Shown here piece by piece: positions 1 to 6,651 of a DNA stretch of 20,990 bases. The stretch is from NCBI GenBank assembly GCA_038872535.1, contig JAVZJY010000019.1:1-20990 (forward strand). Reading direction: 5' to 3'. The position numbers were made by a program, and so were the translations under genes. The notes below the pieces were generated by a model. It saw only the letters and a program-made list of their open reading frames with translations, was not told the DNA's origin and ran no database searches. This stretch comes from JASEJA01 sp038872535 (lineage in GTDB: Archaea; Thermoproteota; Bathyarchaeia; Bathyarchaeales; Bathycorpusculaceae). Every line of letters begins with the position of its first letter. The stretch's first letter is position 1.

Positions 1-1052
1 AAAAATCTGTCAACTTTCACGTTTGACTTCCCATGTTTCAGTTCTTCCTCTTTCGCTTGCAAGTATAAACCAATTATCTCTTTTCCTATTGTTTCCAGAA
101 CATGAAGCCTCTCGTCTGGAGTTAGGTCTAATTCAACATAAGCCTTCGCCCTTCCAGTTGGGATGTAATTAAAGTGCATGAATCTCACGCCTAACTGTTT
201 TGATAATTCTATTAGTTTGCTGAGTTCGGAGAGGTTATCTCTATGGATTGTTGTTGCAATACAAGTATCTACGCCTTCTTCTACACAATTTTTAACACCT
301 TCCATAGCTCTTTCAAAGGCGCCAGGCATCCCTCTAAACTCGTCATGCACGCTTGGCGTGGCGCCGTCGATGCTTATTTCTACATAATCTATTCCAGCAG
401 CCTTAATCCTTCTTGCATTATCCTTAGTGATGAGCGTTCCATTGGAGGCTATACTCACATATCCAACACGCTTTTTGGCGTAAGCTGCAAGTTCAAAGAA
501 ATCTCTTCGAGCGAGGGGTTCGCCTCCGCTGAATGATAGGGCTGGCAAGCCTATTCCCGCAATTTTTGAAAGAATGTCCAATACTTGTTTGGCTTCTTCT
601 GTTGAAAGTTCTGAACGTTTTGTGCCGCCGGCATTTTCATAACAATGTTTGCATCTCAAATTACATTGATAGGTGAAATTCCAAACAATTTCAAAAGGGC
701 CAGCAGGCGTGAAGGGGATACGCACACCATACTTTTCTATGCCCTTCATCATTAGGCCGAAGCCTCTAAGCCAAGCCTCACCGTATTGCTTGTTTAAAAA
801 TTGGTTACGCATAAAATTCTTGTCCGCCCGCAAGAAACGACTTCCCAGCTCATAAAAGGGGATGGCCATTTTATGGCTTATGTGTTGGCAGGAAGGACAA
901 AGCGAGACTGGTTCACCCAAAAAATCCTTTAAAGAGTTTAGAAGTAAATTACCATCTGTTGGGCATTCCTTGTCAAAACGGTTTATTAGAGATCTGAGTA
1001 AAGGGTTTATACTAAAGGAAAAGAAAGCGTTTTCAATAGCGTCTAATTGCAT
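1..1052 (-). CDS. Radical SAM protein, C-terminus cut by window edge
   Basis: Read from an ATG at 1052, the frame stays open to the left edge, giving about 350 residues without a stop. The iron-sulfur motif CNLRCKHC (Cys 130, 134, 137) is the CxxxCxxC signature of radical SAM enzymes. It is followed by a SFSGGEP motif and the strand EISIDGATPSVHDEFRG, both typical of the PqqE/NirJ/anaerobic sulfatase-maturase side of the superfamily. An N-terminal extension of about 115 residues carries a CPSC pair (near 52-55) that could bind metal. A SPASM-type cluster domain, if present, would lie beyond the edge. A GGGG run sits just before the ATG and A/T-rich promoter-like sequence lies around 1083-1100. 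The substrate is unknown, and no precursor peptide or heme gene is visible beside it. Class assignment is firm; specific function is not. Confidence 0.85.
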   Translation of the reverse strand, partial: MQLDAIENAFFSFSINPLLRSLINRFDKECPTDGNLLLNSLKDFLGEPVSLCPSCQHISHKMAIPFYELGSRFLRADKNFMRNQFLNKQYGEAWLRGFGLMMKGIEKYGVRIPFTPAGPFEIVWNFTYQCNLRCKHCYENAGGTKRSELSTEEAKQVLDILSKIAGIGLPALSFSGGEPLARRDFFELAAYAKKRVGYVSIASNGTLITKDNARRIKAAGIDYVEISIDGATPSVHDEFRGMPGAFERAMEGVKNCVEEGVDTCIATTIHRDNLSELSKLIELSKQLGVRFMHFNYIPTGRAKAYVELDLTPDERLHVLETIGKEIIGLYLQAKEEELKHGKSNVKVDRF

Positions 1053-1066
1053 GCCTTACCCCTTTT

Positions 1067-1077
1067 TTACAATGTAA
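1067..1077. promoter_or_regulatory. Short palindrome in leader of the radical SAM gene
   Basis: TTACA-A-TGTAA is a perfect 5-bp inverted repeat. It lies between an A/T-rich TATA-like stretch (about 1083-1100) and the minus-strand ATG at 1052. Its position near the expected transcription start would suit an operator. It is short and A/T-rich, so chance is a real alternative. Confidence 0.2.
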
Positions 1078-1213
1078 GCATGTAAAATATTAGCTATTAT
1101 AATTTTCTTCTTCAACTAAGGTGAAGGGAGGATATTTCTTTTTTTGATATGTATCATTTCATGAAAGAAACGATTTATTAAGATTCACGATAAAGGTATC
1201 AGAGGAAAAATAA

Positions 1214-1447
1214 ATGAACACAAAAAACAAGAATTCTAAAAAAATCGACATCTCAAAAATGTCCAAAAATGAAAGGATTAAGCTGCTTAGAGAAGTTAAG
1301 GAAAAACTTAGAGAAAAAATAATTGAGGCAAAACTTTGGCAGTCATTAATCGAAGCAGAAACGGTGACCATAAACGGAAACACAATATTTCTAGAGCAAG
1401 ATCCTTTGAAGGGACTATGCCTCGGAAACGAAACACACTTAAAGTAA
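1214..1447 (+). CDS. Small charged protein of unknown function
   Basis: A 77-residue frame starting at ATG 1214, with a purine-rich GAGGAAAAATAA leader and a possible TATA element around 1170. The first half is lysine/glutamate-rich and predicted helical, with leucines spaced as in a short coiled coil (about residues 20-45). The second half looks like a small beta hairpin (VTINGNTIFLEQDP). I do not recognise the family. A longer frame exists on the opposite strand, but it has a low-complexity Phe/Ser-rich composition and no ribosome-binding site, so this plus-strand reading is preferred. It stands alone between a minus-strand radical SAM gene and the minus-strand protease. Confidence 0.55.
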   Translation: MNTKNKNSKKIDISKMSKNERIKLLREVKEKLREKIIEAKLWQSLIEAETVTINGNTIFLEQDPLKGLCLGNETHLK

Positions 1448-1552
1448 CACACTATTTTTAAACTTTGAGGCATGGCTTTAAAATAACTGATTTTTAAATT
1501 GTTATAAGGAATTGACAAGATAAAAAAGGGGATATTTTGTTTTGAATGCATT

Positions 1553-3976
1553 TTATAGCAGTCTGGATCGGGCTCCGCCGCTGGGCGGCATTGCGAATTT
1601 TATGATTAGTACGTAGGGTTCTTTGTCCGCATAAATGGTGTAGCCATCTATTAATACATAGAGAGTTTTCGGTTTTTCGAGTATTACTCGTTCTGGCGAG
1701 TTTAGTGTTGCACCGTTTAGGTTGTAACCTCCATCCCAGTAAACAATTAGGTCAAGGTCGGATGTTGGATATACACTCCAATCTCTCAGCCAAAGTAACG
1801 TAATTTCTGCTGATTTAGCGTTCTTTGGCACATTAATTTTTATCCATCCAGTGTTTTCGCCTTCAGCAAGTTTTCCAGTCAATATTATATATTTATAAAA
1901 GCCTTCTAGGGGTTCTTCATGTTTTACTTTGATTTTTATGTGGCATGAGATTTTATCATAGCTTGTCCAGTCGTTTTCTATGACTATTTTGACGTAGCCT
2001 GGTTCTATTGGCGCTAATCTTGTAAAGTCATCCATGTAAACGCCTGTTACTTCTCCAGACCATGTGGTTTCATAGTCGGTTATGCGGAAGTAGGCGTCGC
2101 CCCAAACGTTGGCGCTGTCGATAAAGTATGCGTATGTTGTTCTTTTGGCGCTTTGGATGTAGACTTCAAGGCTGTTTAAGCCTAAAACGTTATCGCCTAA
2201 TTTTACTTTGCTTATCTCCAATTCTATTGAACCTGTGAGGTGGGTTACTCTGAATATGAAGTCTTTCTTGTGGCCTGGTGGCAAACCGATAATGTCTGTT
2301 TCGTAGGTTCCAGCGCTAAAGATTGGTATGTTGCTTATATCTTTGAGCCAGCCGCATGGAGGCAGAGGTTCAGCTACATCCCCTATTGACTGATCGTTTG
2401 TTAAGGCTACTAGCGAGTTCCAAGCATTTAGGAAGCCAGCTCCTTGGTCATATTCGTTATAGCCTTCAAGCCATACAGCACCATTTTGAAGGGCTTGCTT
2501 GTAATCTTCAGGCGTAGCTCCTGGGATGAAGCGTTCTGCGTAGGTGTTTAATAACGCTACGGCTCCAGAAACAGCTGGTGTTGCCATAGAAGTGCCAGAA
2601 GCCCACGCGATAGCCTGCGGATCTTCTGCTTCATGGTAAGCTGATAAGACAACGATTCCTGTGGCAGCTATGGTGGGCTTTAAGCGTCCGTCAGACGTTG
2701 GTCCTCGACTGCTGAAGGCATAAATTTGCGGTGTTTCACTTGTGAATAGATAGTAGCCTATTCCAAGCCGTCCGTAGACGTAATCCCAATAAACTCGTGT
2801 TTGTACTGGAGTTGCGGCAGCTCCAACGGTTATTGCTGTATTTGCGGAACCTGGGCTACCAACAGTCATTTGTGCTGGGCCTTCGTTTCCTGCTGCTGCA
2901 ACAATGGTTATGCCATAAGATGTTATGTTATCAACCAATTGGTCTTCTATGTCTCTGCCATCAAACAGTGTTGGTCCGCCGAGGCTCATGCTTATAACGT
3001 CAACATCATATCCTTGTTCAAGTTTCATGTTTAATGCATATTCTAATCCTGCGAGGATGTAGGATTCTGGGACACCTTCTCCAGTGTGTGGAAACACTTT
3101 GATGGAGTATAGATCGGCAAATGGCGCCATGCCTAAAAGCCAAAGAACCTTGTACTGACCATAAGACGGCAATGATTCTCCAGTATATAACTCAATGCTT
3201 TGAACCAACAGGTCATCTGGAGGTAAGAGTATTCCGCCTGTGCTGGCAATTATTCCAGCCACGTGCGTACCATGCCAATGGTTATCTGTTCTGTTCCATC
3301 CTTCAAATTCGGTGCCAACATCTGGGCTAAGGTCAACACCGCCAAGTATAGAGGTACCCCTAAACATGAAGTGGCCTGCCCACAAGCCCGTGTCAATAAT
3401 CACCACCAAAGTACCTTGACCGTAATCGCCCATATTCCATACTGGTTCAGCGCCCATAGCCACGGGATTCCAATAGTTGCATGGCTCCAATTCAGCAATC
3501 ATTTCCGGAGTCACAGCAACAGTTTCGTAGCCACTTAAATAAGCAGAAGCGGTTTCAGGTTTCACGTCAAGTTCTGGCACTGGTGGGATTGTTCCAGCCA
3601 AAGAACGCGGCTCATCATAGTAAATTTTCAGTATATTCTCATTTTCTGCCAAAGCCAAAATCTTGCTGGCAGGAACAGACGCTGCCAAAGCGTTCACATA
3701 CTCGAATTGACTTCTAACATTCCCACCCAACCTTTGAATATCAGCTATGACACTACCATAATCTTTTGAAACCGTAGTAATCAATACGTTTATGGGCGCA
3801 TCGCCTTGAGTTTCTATCATGCCGAGCAGCGTATGCGAAATCTTCGTATAACTTGCCGAAAGCGGTGCATTCGCAGCTAAAGGTATAGCAAAGGCAAAAG
3901 AAGAGATCATAAGCAGTGAAATCAGCATTAGCGGTTTCGAACTTCCCTTAAAAAGACCCAAAGAAATATCGTTCAT
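1553..3976 (-). CDS. Secreted subtilisin-like serine protease (S8 family)
   Basis: An 807-residue preproprotease. Residues about 15-36 form a signal peptide. Residues about 56-125 resemble an I9-type propeptide, which helps folding and inhibits until cleaved. The S8 catalytic core follows: Asp195 in VVIIDTG, His235 in HWHGTHVAG, oxyanion Asn364 in AAGNEGP and Ser463 in SGTSMATPAVSG. The region after about residue 530 looks like beta-sandwich domains, the last one resembling a pre-peptidase C-terminal fold (SDLDLIVYWDGG). There is no C-terminal membrane anchor, so release or loose surface association is likely. A strong purine-rich ribosome-binding site (GGAGAGGAAGGG) precedes ATG 3976. The upstream gene on the same strand encodes a BsuPI-like protein, a possible inhibitor or partner. 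Substrate is unknown; extracellular protein degradation or surface processing is inferred. Confidence 0.95.
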   Translation of the reverse strand: MNDISLGLFKGSSKPLMLISLLMISSFAFAIPLAANAPLSASYTKISHTLLGMIETQGDAPINVLITTVSKDYGSVIADIQRLGGNVRSQFEYVNALAASVPASKILALAENENILKIYYDEPRSLAGTIPPVPELDVKPETASAYLSGYETVAVTPEMIAELEPCNYWNPVAMGAEPVWNMGDYGQGTLVVIIDTGLWAGHFMFRGTSILGGVDLSPDVGTEFEGWNRTDNHWHGTHVAGIIASTGGILLPPDDLLVQSIELYTGESLPSYGQYKVLWLLGMAPFADLYSIKVFPHTGEGVPESYILAGLEYALNMKLEQGYDVDVISMSLGGPTLFDGRDIEDQLVDNITSYGITIVAAAGNEGPAQMTVGSPGSANTAITVGAAATPVQTRVYWDYVYGRLGIGYYLFTSETPQIYAFSSRGPTSDGRLKPTIAATGIVVLSAYHEAEDPQAIAWASGTSMATPAVSGAVALLNTYAERFIPGATPEDYKQALQNGAVWLEGYNEYDQGAGFLNAWNSLVALTNDQSIGDVAEPLPPCGWLKDISNIPIFSAGTYETDIIGLPPGHKKDFIFRVTHLTGSIELEISKVKLGDNVLGLNSLEVYIQSAKRTTYAYFIDSANVWGDAYFRITDYETTWSGEVTGVYMDDFTRLAPIEPGYVKIVIENDWTSYDKISCHIKIKVKHEEPLEGFYKYIILTGKLAEGENTGWIKINVPKNAKSAEITLLWLRDWSVYPTSDLDLIVYWDGGYNLNGATLNSPERVILEKPKTLYVLIDGYTIYADKEPYVLIIKFAMPPSGGARSRLL

Positions 3977-4001
3977 TTCCCTTCCTCTCCTAACTTGTTC
4001 G

Positions 4002-4016
4002 CAGTATTTATTACTG
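4002..4016. promoter_or_regulatory. Inverted repeat upstream of the protease gene
   Basis: CAGTA-TTTAT-TACTG, with perfect 5-bp arms, lies between a TATA-like stretch at about 4025-4040 and the protease start at 3976. This is where a start-site operator would sit. Only position and symmetry support it. Confidence 0.2.
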
Positions 4017-4070
4017 AAAAGTGGAATTTTAAATTTTTGGAAAAAACTTCTATCCCAAACTGGAATGGCA

Positions 4071-4643
4071 TCAACTGGGAAGTAAGCTTTTAACCACTCT
4101 AAATTTACCTATAAAAAACGTAAACAAAACCAAAAATAAGATAATCGACATCACAGATAACTCAGGCATATGGGGCGCATACACCTCAATGGATGTTTCA
4201 ACTGAAAAATCCGCTGAGACTGCTTTAATAATATACCTTCCAGGCTCTAGAGAGGATGAGGAATAATTCAAATTCAATATCTCTTTTGAACTGTACGGTT
4301 GAATTTCAATAACCGTTATCACTTGTAGAAAAGCATAATCTGCCGCGTCATAAATTTTCTCAAAAAACTCGCCATCCTCACGATAAATCCAAATACAACC
4401 ATCAAAAATTTTAGAAGTTCTAAAAGTTAAAGTTGTAACCTCCTCTGTAGGATTGACCAAACTTAAACTTATTAAAATAGGCTCTCCAATATCATAACAA
4501 CTTTTATTAGTAGAAATCTGAAGTAACAGATTTTCATCACTTAGAAAACTTCCTTGGCAAACTGAAACAAAGTAAAAAACTGTTAAAATAAAAAGCAAAC
4601 CTAAATACTTGCCCCTACTCACAGACTTTCTCCCTCTCTTCAT
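4071..4643 (-). CDS. Membrane-anchored BsuPI-like (proteinase-inhibitor fold) protein
   Basis: 190 residues. A basic N-terminus and hydrophobic stretch (about 12-32) form a signal peptide. Residues about 39-153 match the pattern of the BsuPI domain, a beta-sandwich named after the Bacillus intracellular proteinase inhibitor: YDIGEPILISLSLVNPTEE, then TLTFRTSKIFDGCIWI, a long hydrophobic strand and an EPGRYIIKA ending. The C-terminus has MPELS, one hydrophobic helix (about 163-180) and a basic tail. That is a tripartite layout like archaeal PEF-CTERM sorting signals, so it would sit on the outer face of the membrane. It lies directly upstream of the secreted subtilisin gene, same strand, 94 bases apart. 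BsuPI itself inhibits a subtilisin, so an inhibitor or protease-docking role is a reasonable inference. BsuPI folds also occur in proteins with no inhibitory role. Confidence 0.7.
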   Translation of the reverse strand: MKRGRKSVSRGKYLGLLFILTVFYFVSVCQGSFLSDENLLLQISTNKSCYDIGEPILISLSLVNPTEEVTTLTFRTSKIFDGCIWIYREDGEFFEKIYDAADYAFLQVITVIEIQPYSSKEILNLNYSSSSLEPGRYIIKAVSADFSVETSIEVYAPHMPELSVMSIILFLVLFTFFIGKFRVVKSLLPS

Positions 4644-4713
4644 GCATAGAAAGAATAGACTTTATTGCGATATGAAATTTTTGGAATTTTGTTCTATTAA
4701 AAGAAGCTATTTT

Positions 4714-4820
4714 TGGTAGCGGGGGGTCGACTTTCAAGAGGCCAAAGCTTGACCTCTTTTTGAACGACCGATCTCTGGGTTATGAGCCCAGCGGGTTAAT
4801 CCTGGCTACCCCACCCCGCT
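4714..4820 (-). tRNA. Initiator tRNA-Met (CAU) with a T-loop intron
   Basis: On the minus strand the acceptor stem AGCGGGG/CCCCGCT, D stem GGGT/ACCC, anticodon stem CTGGG/CCCAG with loop CTCATAA, variable AGATC and T stem GGTCG/CGACC all pair. Discriminator A is followed by an encoded CCA. The A1-U72 end and three consecutive G-C pairs in the anticodon stem mark it as the initiator. The T loop is interrupted by 28 bases; removing them restores TTCAAAT. Mature length is 79 with CCA. An A/T box (GATTTAAGAAA, about 4846-4856) lies at the right distance upstream for an archaeal promoter. Confidence 0.95.
4731..4758 (-). other. 28-nt tRNA intron at position 59/60
   Basis: The intron and flanks fold into a textbook bulge-helix-bulge. 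The exon T stem GGTCG/CGACC is followed by a 4-bp central helix TTCA/TGAA, three-base bulges AAA and AGT on opposite strands, and a 9-bp intron stem AGAGGTCAA/TTGGCCTCT capped by GCT. Cutting after the second base of each bulge gives exon 1 ending at 4759, exon 2 starting at 4730, and a canonical TTCAAAT loop. The exact geometry makes a splicing-endonuclease substrate very likely. Confidence 0.9.
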
Positions 4821-4914
4821 ACTTTATTGCTGGTTGAAGCCTTTCTTAAATCTTTTTAGGAAACGCCTTTAGTAAAAGATTTTAGTAGCGGAATCCTTTT
4901 ATGGACTTTGGTTG

Positions 4915-5565
4915 ATGCTTATGGATAAGCCTTATTTCCGTCAAATATTTAATCCCGTTTTGGAGAGTCCAGTTTTTGTTGAGGGTCTTCCGGGTTTTGG
5001 GAATGTTGGGAAGATTGCGGCGCATCTTTTGATAAAGTTTTGTGGAGCAAAACCTTTCGCTGAGTTGTATTCGCCTTCTTTTCCAGATTATGTTTCTGTA
5101 AATTCGAAGGGAATTTGCCACATGCCCCGTTATGAGTTTTATGCTGCTCCAATGGAGAAAAACGATTTTATTATAATGACTGGGGATACGCAGCCTTCCT
5201 TCGACGATGTTGTTGCGCATTATATGCTCTGCAATGAAATATTGGATTTTGTTGAAAAGCATGGTTGCAACTTCATTGCAACACTTGGCGGAGTCCCAAT
5301 GACAGGCGAGAAAACGCAGGTTTATGTGGCTGCCACTTCGCATAGGCTTGCGACAGAGTTTATGGAGAAAGGCGCAGTAATATATAGCAAAGGCAGAATT
5401 GTAGGCGCTACAGGCTTATTGTTGGGGCTTGCAAAAGAACGTGGCTTAGAAGGCGTATGCCTATTAGGCGCCACAACAGGTTTTAGGGCTGACCGCGGAG
5501 CAGGCTTTTCTGTTTTCAAGTTTCTCATGAAGGCACTCGGCAATGAGGTAAAGGAAGGGTTATAA
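4915..5565 (+). CDS. PAC2-family protein (archaeal proteasome-assembly-chaperone-like)
   Basis: 216 residues from ATG 4915. A TTG at 4912 and an ATG at 4921 are in-frame alternatives, and no clear ribosome-binding site decides between them. The N-terminal GLPGFGNVGKIAAHLL (about 24-39), the central ATLGGVPMTGE and the later GATGLLLGLAKERG are the conserved core of the PAC2 fold, which in archaea includes PbaA/PbaB-type proteasome assembly factors. The C-terminus (EVKEGL) lacks an obvious HbYX proteasome-docking motif, so a different partner is possible. It reads divergently from the tRNA gene and precedes a small membrane protein by 42 bases. Family assignment is strong; a role in proteasome assembly is inferred. 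Confidence 0.88.
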   Translation: MLMDKPYFRQIFNPVLESPVFVEGLPGFGNVGKIAAHLLIKFCGAKPFAELYSPSFPDYVSVNSKGICHMPRYEFYAAPMEKNDFIIMTGDTQPSFDDVVAHYMLCNEILDFVEKHGCNFIATLGGVPMTGEKTQVYVAATSHRLATEFMEKGAVIYSKGRIVGATGLLLGLAKERGLEGVCLLGATTGFRADRGAGFSVFKFLMKALGNEVKEGL

Positions 5566-5607
5566 GAGAAAACCATAATTTTAAATGATTAAAAGGAAAG
5601 TGAATAC

Positions 5608-5850
5608 ATGAGCGAAGAAAAAAAGGCAATAAAAGAAGCTCGCAAGTTTGATTTAAGCTCAAAGTTTTGGCGAACACTTCTGCTTGTGTTAGCAGCCTTC
5701 CTAGTTTTTGCTGGACCAACCTATGTTGTTTATGTGCTTAATATAGTTCTTGAAATAAACTATGCCGTTGCGATGGTTTCAGGATTCGCCCTCTTCATAG
5801 TTGGCTTAGCGCTCATATGGTATTTGATTAGGAAAGGAGCTATTTCTTAA
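5608..5850 (+). CDS. Small two-helix membrane protein
   Basis: 80 residues. A charged, lysine/glutamate-rich N-terminus is followed by two transmembrane helices (about 22-44 and 52-75) separated by a short loop, then a short basic tail (IRKGAIS). A purine-rich AAAGGAAAGTGA lies ahead of ATG 5608. It probably forms a transcription unit with the PAC2 gene 42 bases upstream. I do not recognise a named family. With its hairpin topology and size it could be a small subunit or membrane regulator, but nothing in the sequence shows a specific job. Confidence 0.75.
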   Translation: MSEEKKAIKEARKFDLSSKFWRTLLLVLAAFLVFAGPTYVVYVLNIVLEINYAVAMVSGFALFIVGLALIWYLIRKGAIS

Positions 5851-5851
5851 A

Positions 5852-5906
5852 GCCTCAGATACCCCAGGGTGCATCACCATTTCAGACGAGTAAGTTCTTC
5901 ATCGGC
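5852..5906 (-). ncRNA. C/D-box sRNA candidate (2'-O-methylation guide)
   Basis: Reading the minus strand, all four boxes appear in order within 55 bases: C-box core GATGA (5903-5899), D' CTGA (5885-5882), C' GTGATGC (5877-5871) and D CTGA (5858-5855). A 3-bp terminal stem GCC/GGC closes the ends. The spacers are 13 nt (AGAACTTACTCGT) and 12 nt (ACCCTGGGGTAT), the usual archaeal guide lengths, and D' to C' is 4 nt. A TATA-like TTTTTAACATA lies about 26 bases upstream. The C box is imperfect at its first two positions (CCGATGA against RTGATGA). Targets were not identified with confidence. Confidence 0.72.
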
Positions 5907-5970
5907 AAATGTAAAGTGTTTTTGCTATGTTAAAAATTGTTCGGTTATTTATGGCAAGTTAGCAAAGCAT

Positions 5971-5991
5971 ATAAGATATGTCATAAGATAT
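5971..5991. promoter_or_regulatory. Tandem 9-bp repeat over promoter (operator candidate)
   Basis: ATAAGATAT occurs at 5971-5979 and again at 5983-5991, a 12-bp period of about one helical turn. The first copy overlaps a CATATAAG TATA-like box centred about 25 bases before ATG 5999, which implies a nearly leaderless mRNA. The next gene encodes a ribbon-helix-helix protein. That family typically binds tandem half-sites about one helical turn apart, so autoregulation is likely. Confidence 0.5.
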
Positions 5992-5998
5992 AATAGGT

Positions 5999-6592
5999 AT
6001 GCAAGATGATGAAAAGAAAAAACTTGAAGAAATCATAAAGAAAAACGAAGAAACAACTAAAAGGACAACGATAATTCTGGAGAAAGAGGAAAGAGAATTC
6101 ATCGACTCGTTAATTAGAGAGGGGAAGGAGCCAGGAATTAAGCCGCTCATCTCAAAAATGCTCGACGTTTACAGGAGCATGATGATTTATGACTGGCGTT
6201 TTCCAGGCGAATGCTACTGTGGCATAAGTCGAATGGCATTCATAAACGTGGAACTAATCAACATACTCTTAAACAACGTTCCAAAAGAAAAATGGCGCGA
6301 AATCGGAGTGAAAATGGGTGAAGCCGCAAAGGTTTCTATGGAAGCAACCTTAGGAATCCAAACCGCAAACCGCGAGAAATGGCAAGAAGTTTTTAAACGC
6401 TTGAGAGTGCAGGGATTCGGCGACTTCTACTTAAGAGACAAGTACATCCTCATAAAAGCACCATTTATTAACGAAGCAGACATTTGGGCTGGTTTTTTGG
6501 AAGGCTTGCTCAACATAGAAATCGACATAAAAACTTCCACTCCACCCTTCGTTTTCGAAGTCAAGGAAAAAATTCCACAGCAAACAAAATAA
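5999..6592 (+). CDS. Ribbon-helix-helix transcription regulator with an unknown C-terminal domain
   Basis: 197 residues. After a lysine/glutamate-rich start, residues about 21-60 fit a ribbon-helix-helix unit: the strand RTTIILEKEE is followed by two helices, EFIDSLIREGK and KPLISKMLDVYRSMM. The remaining 135 residues are a compact alpha/beta domain with a GECYCG motif near residue 70 and a strand-rich end. I do not recognise it, and it may sense a ligand. The start is ATG 5999, placed at or near the expected transcription start. Two radical SAM genes follow on the same strand, so it may control them. The tandem repeat over its promoter points to autoregulation. RHH assignment is from pattern and reasonably secure; the C-terminal role is open. 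Confidence 0.7.
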   Translation: MQDDEKKKLEEIIKKNEETTKRTTIILEKEEREFIDSLIREGKEPGIKPLISKMLDVYRSMMIYDWRFPGECYCGISRMAFINVELINILLNNVPKEKWREIGVKMGEAAKVSMEATLGIQTANREKWQEVFKRLRVQGFGDFYLRDKYILIKAPFINEADIWAGFLEGLLNIEIDIKTSTPPFVFEVKEKIPQQTK

Positions 6593-6651
6593 ACTACGCT
6601 AAAACTAAAGTTTACATGAGGCTAAGTCTAAATTTAATGGAGAGAAATTGG

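Noticed and set aside
1159..1551. 130-codon open frame on the minus strand
   Set aside because: Phe/Ser-rich composition typical of the complement of a Lys/Glu-rich gene, no ribosome site, and it overlaps the better-supported plus-strand small gene.
4882..5343. 153-codon open frame opposite the PAC2 gene
   Set aside because: Antisense to conserved PAC2 motifs, with no start signal.
5859..5870. D-guide pairing to the 16S rRNA 790 loop
   Set aside because: Only seven bases fit the conserved sequence before mismatches begin; too short to assign as a target.
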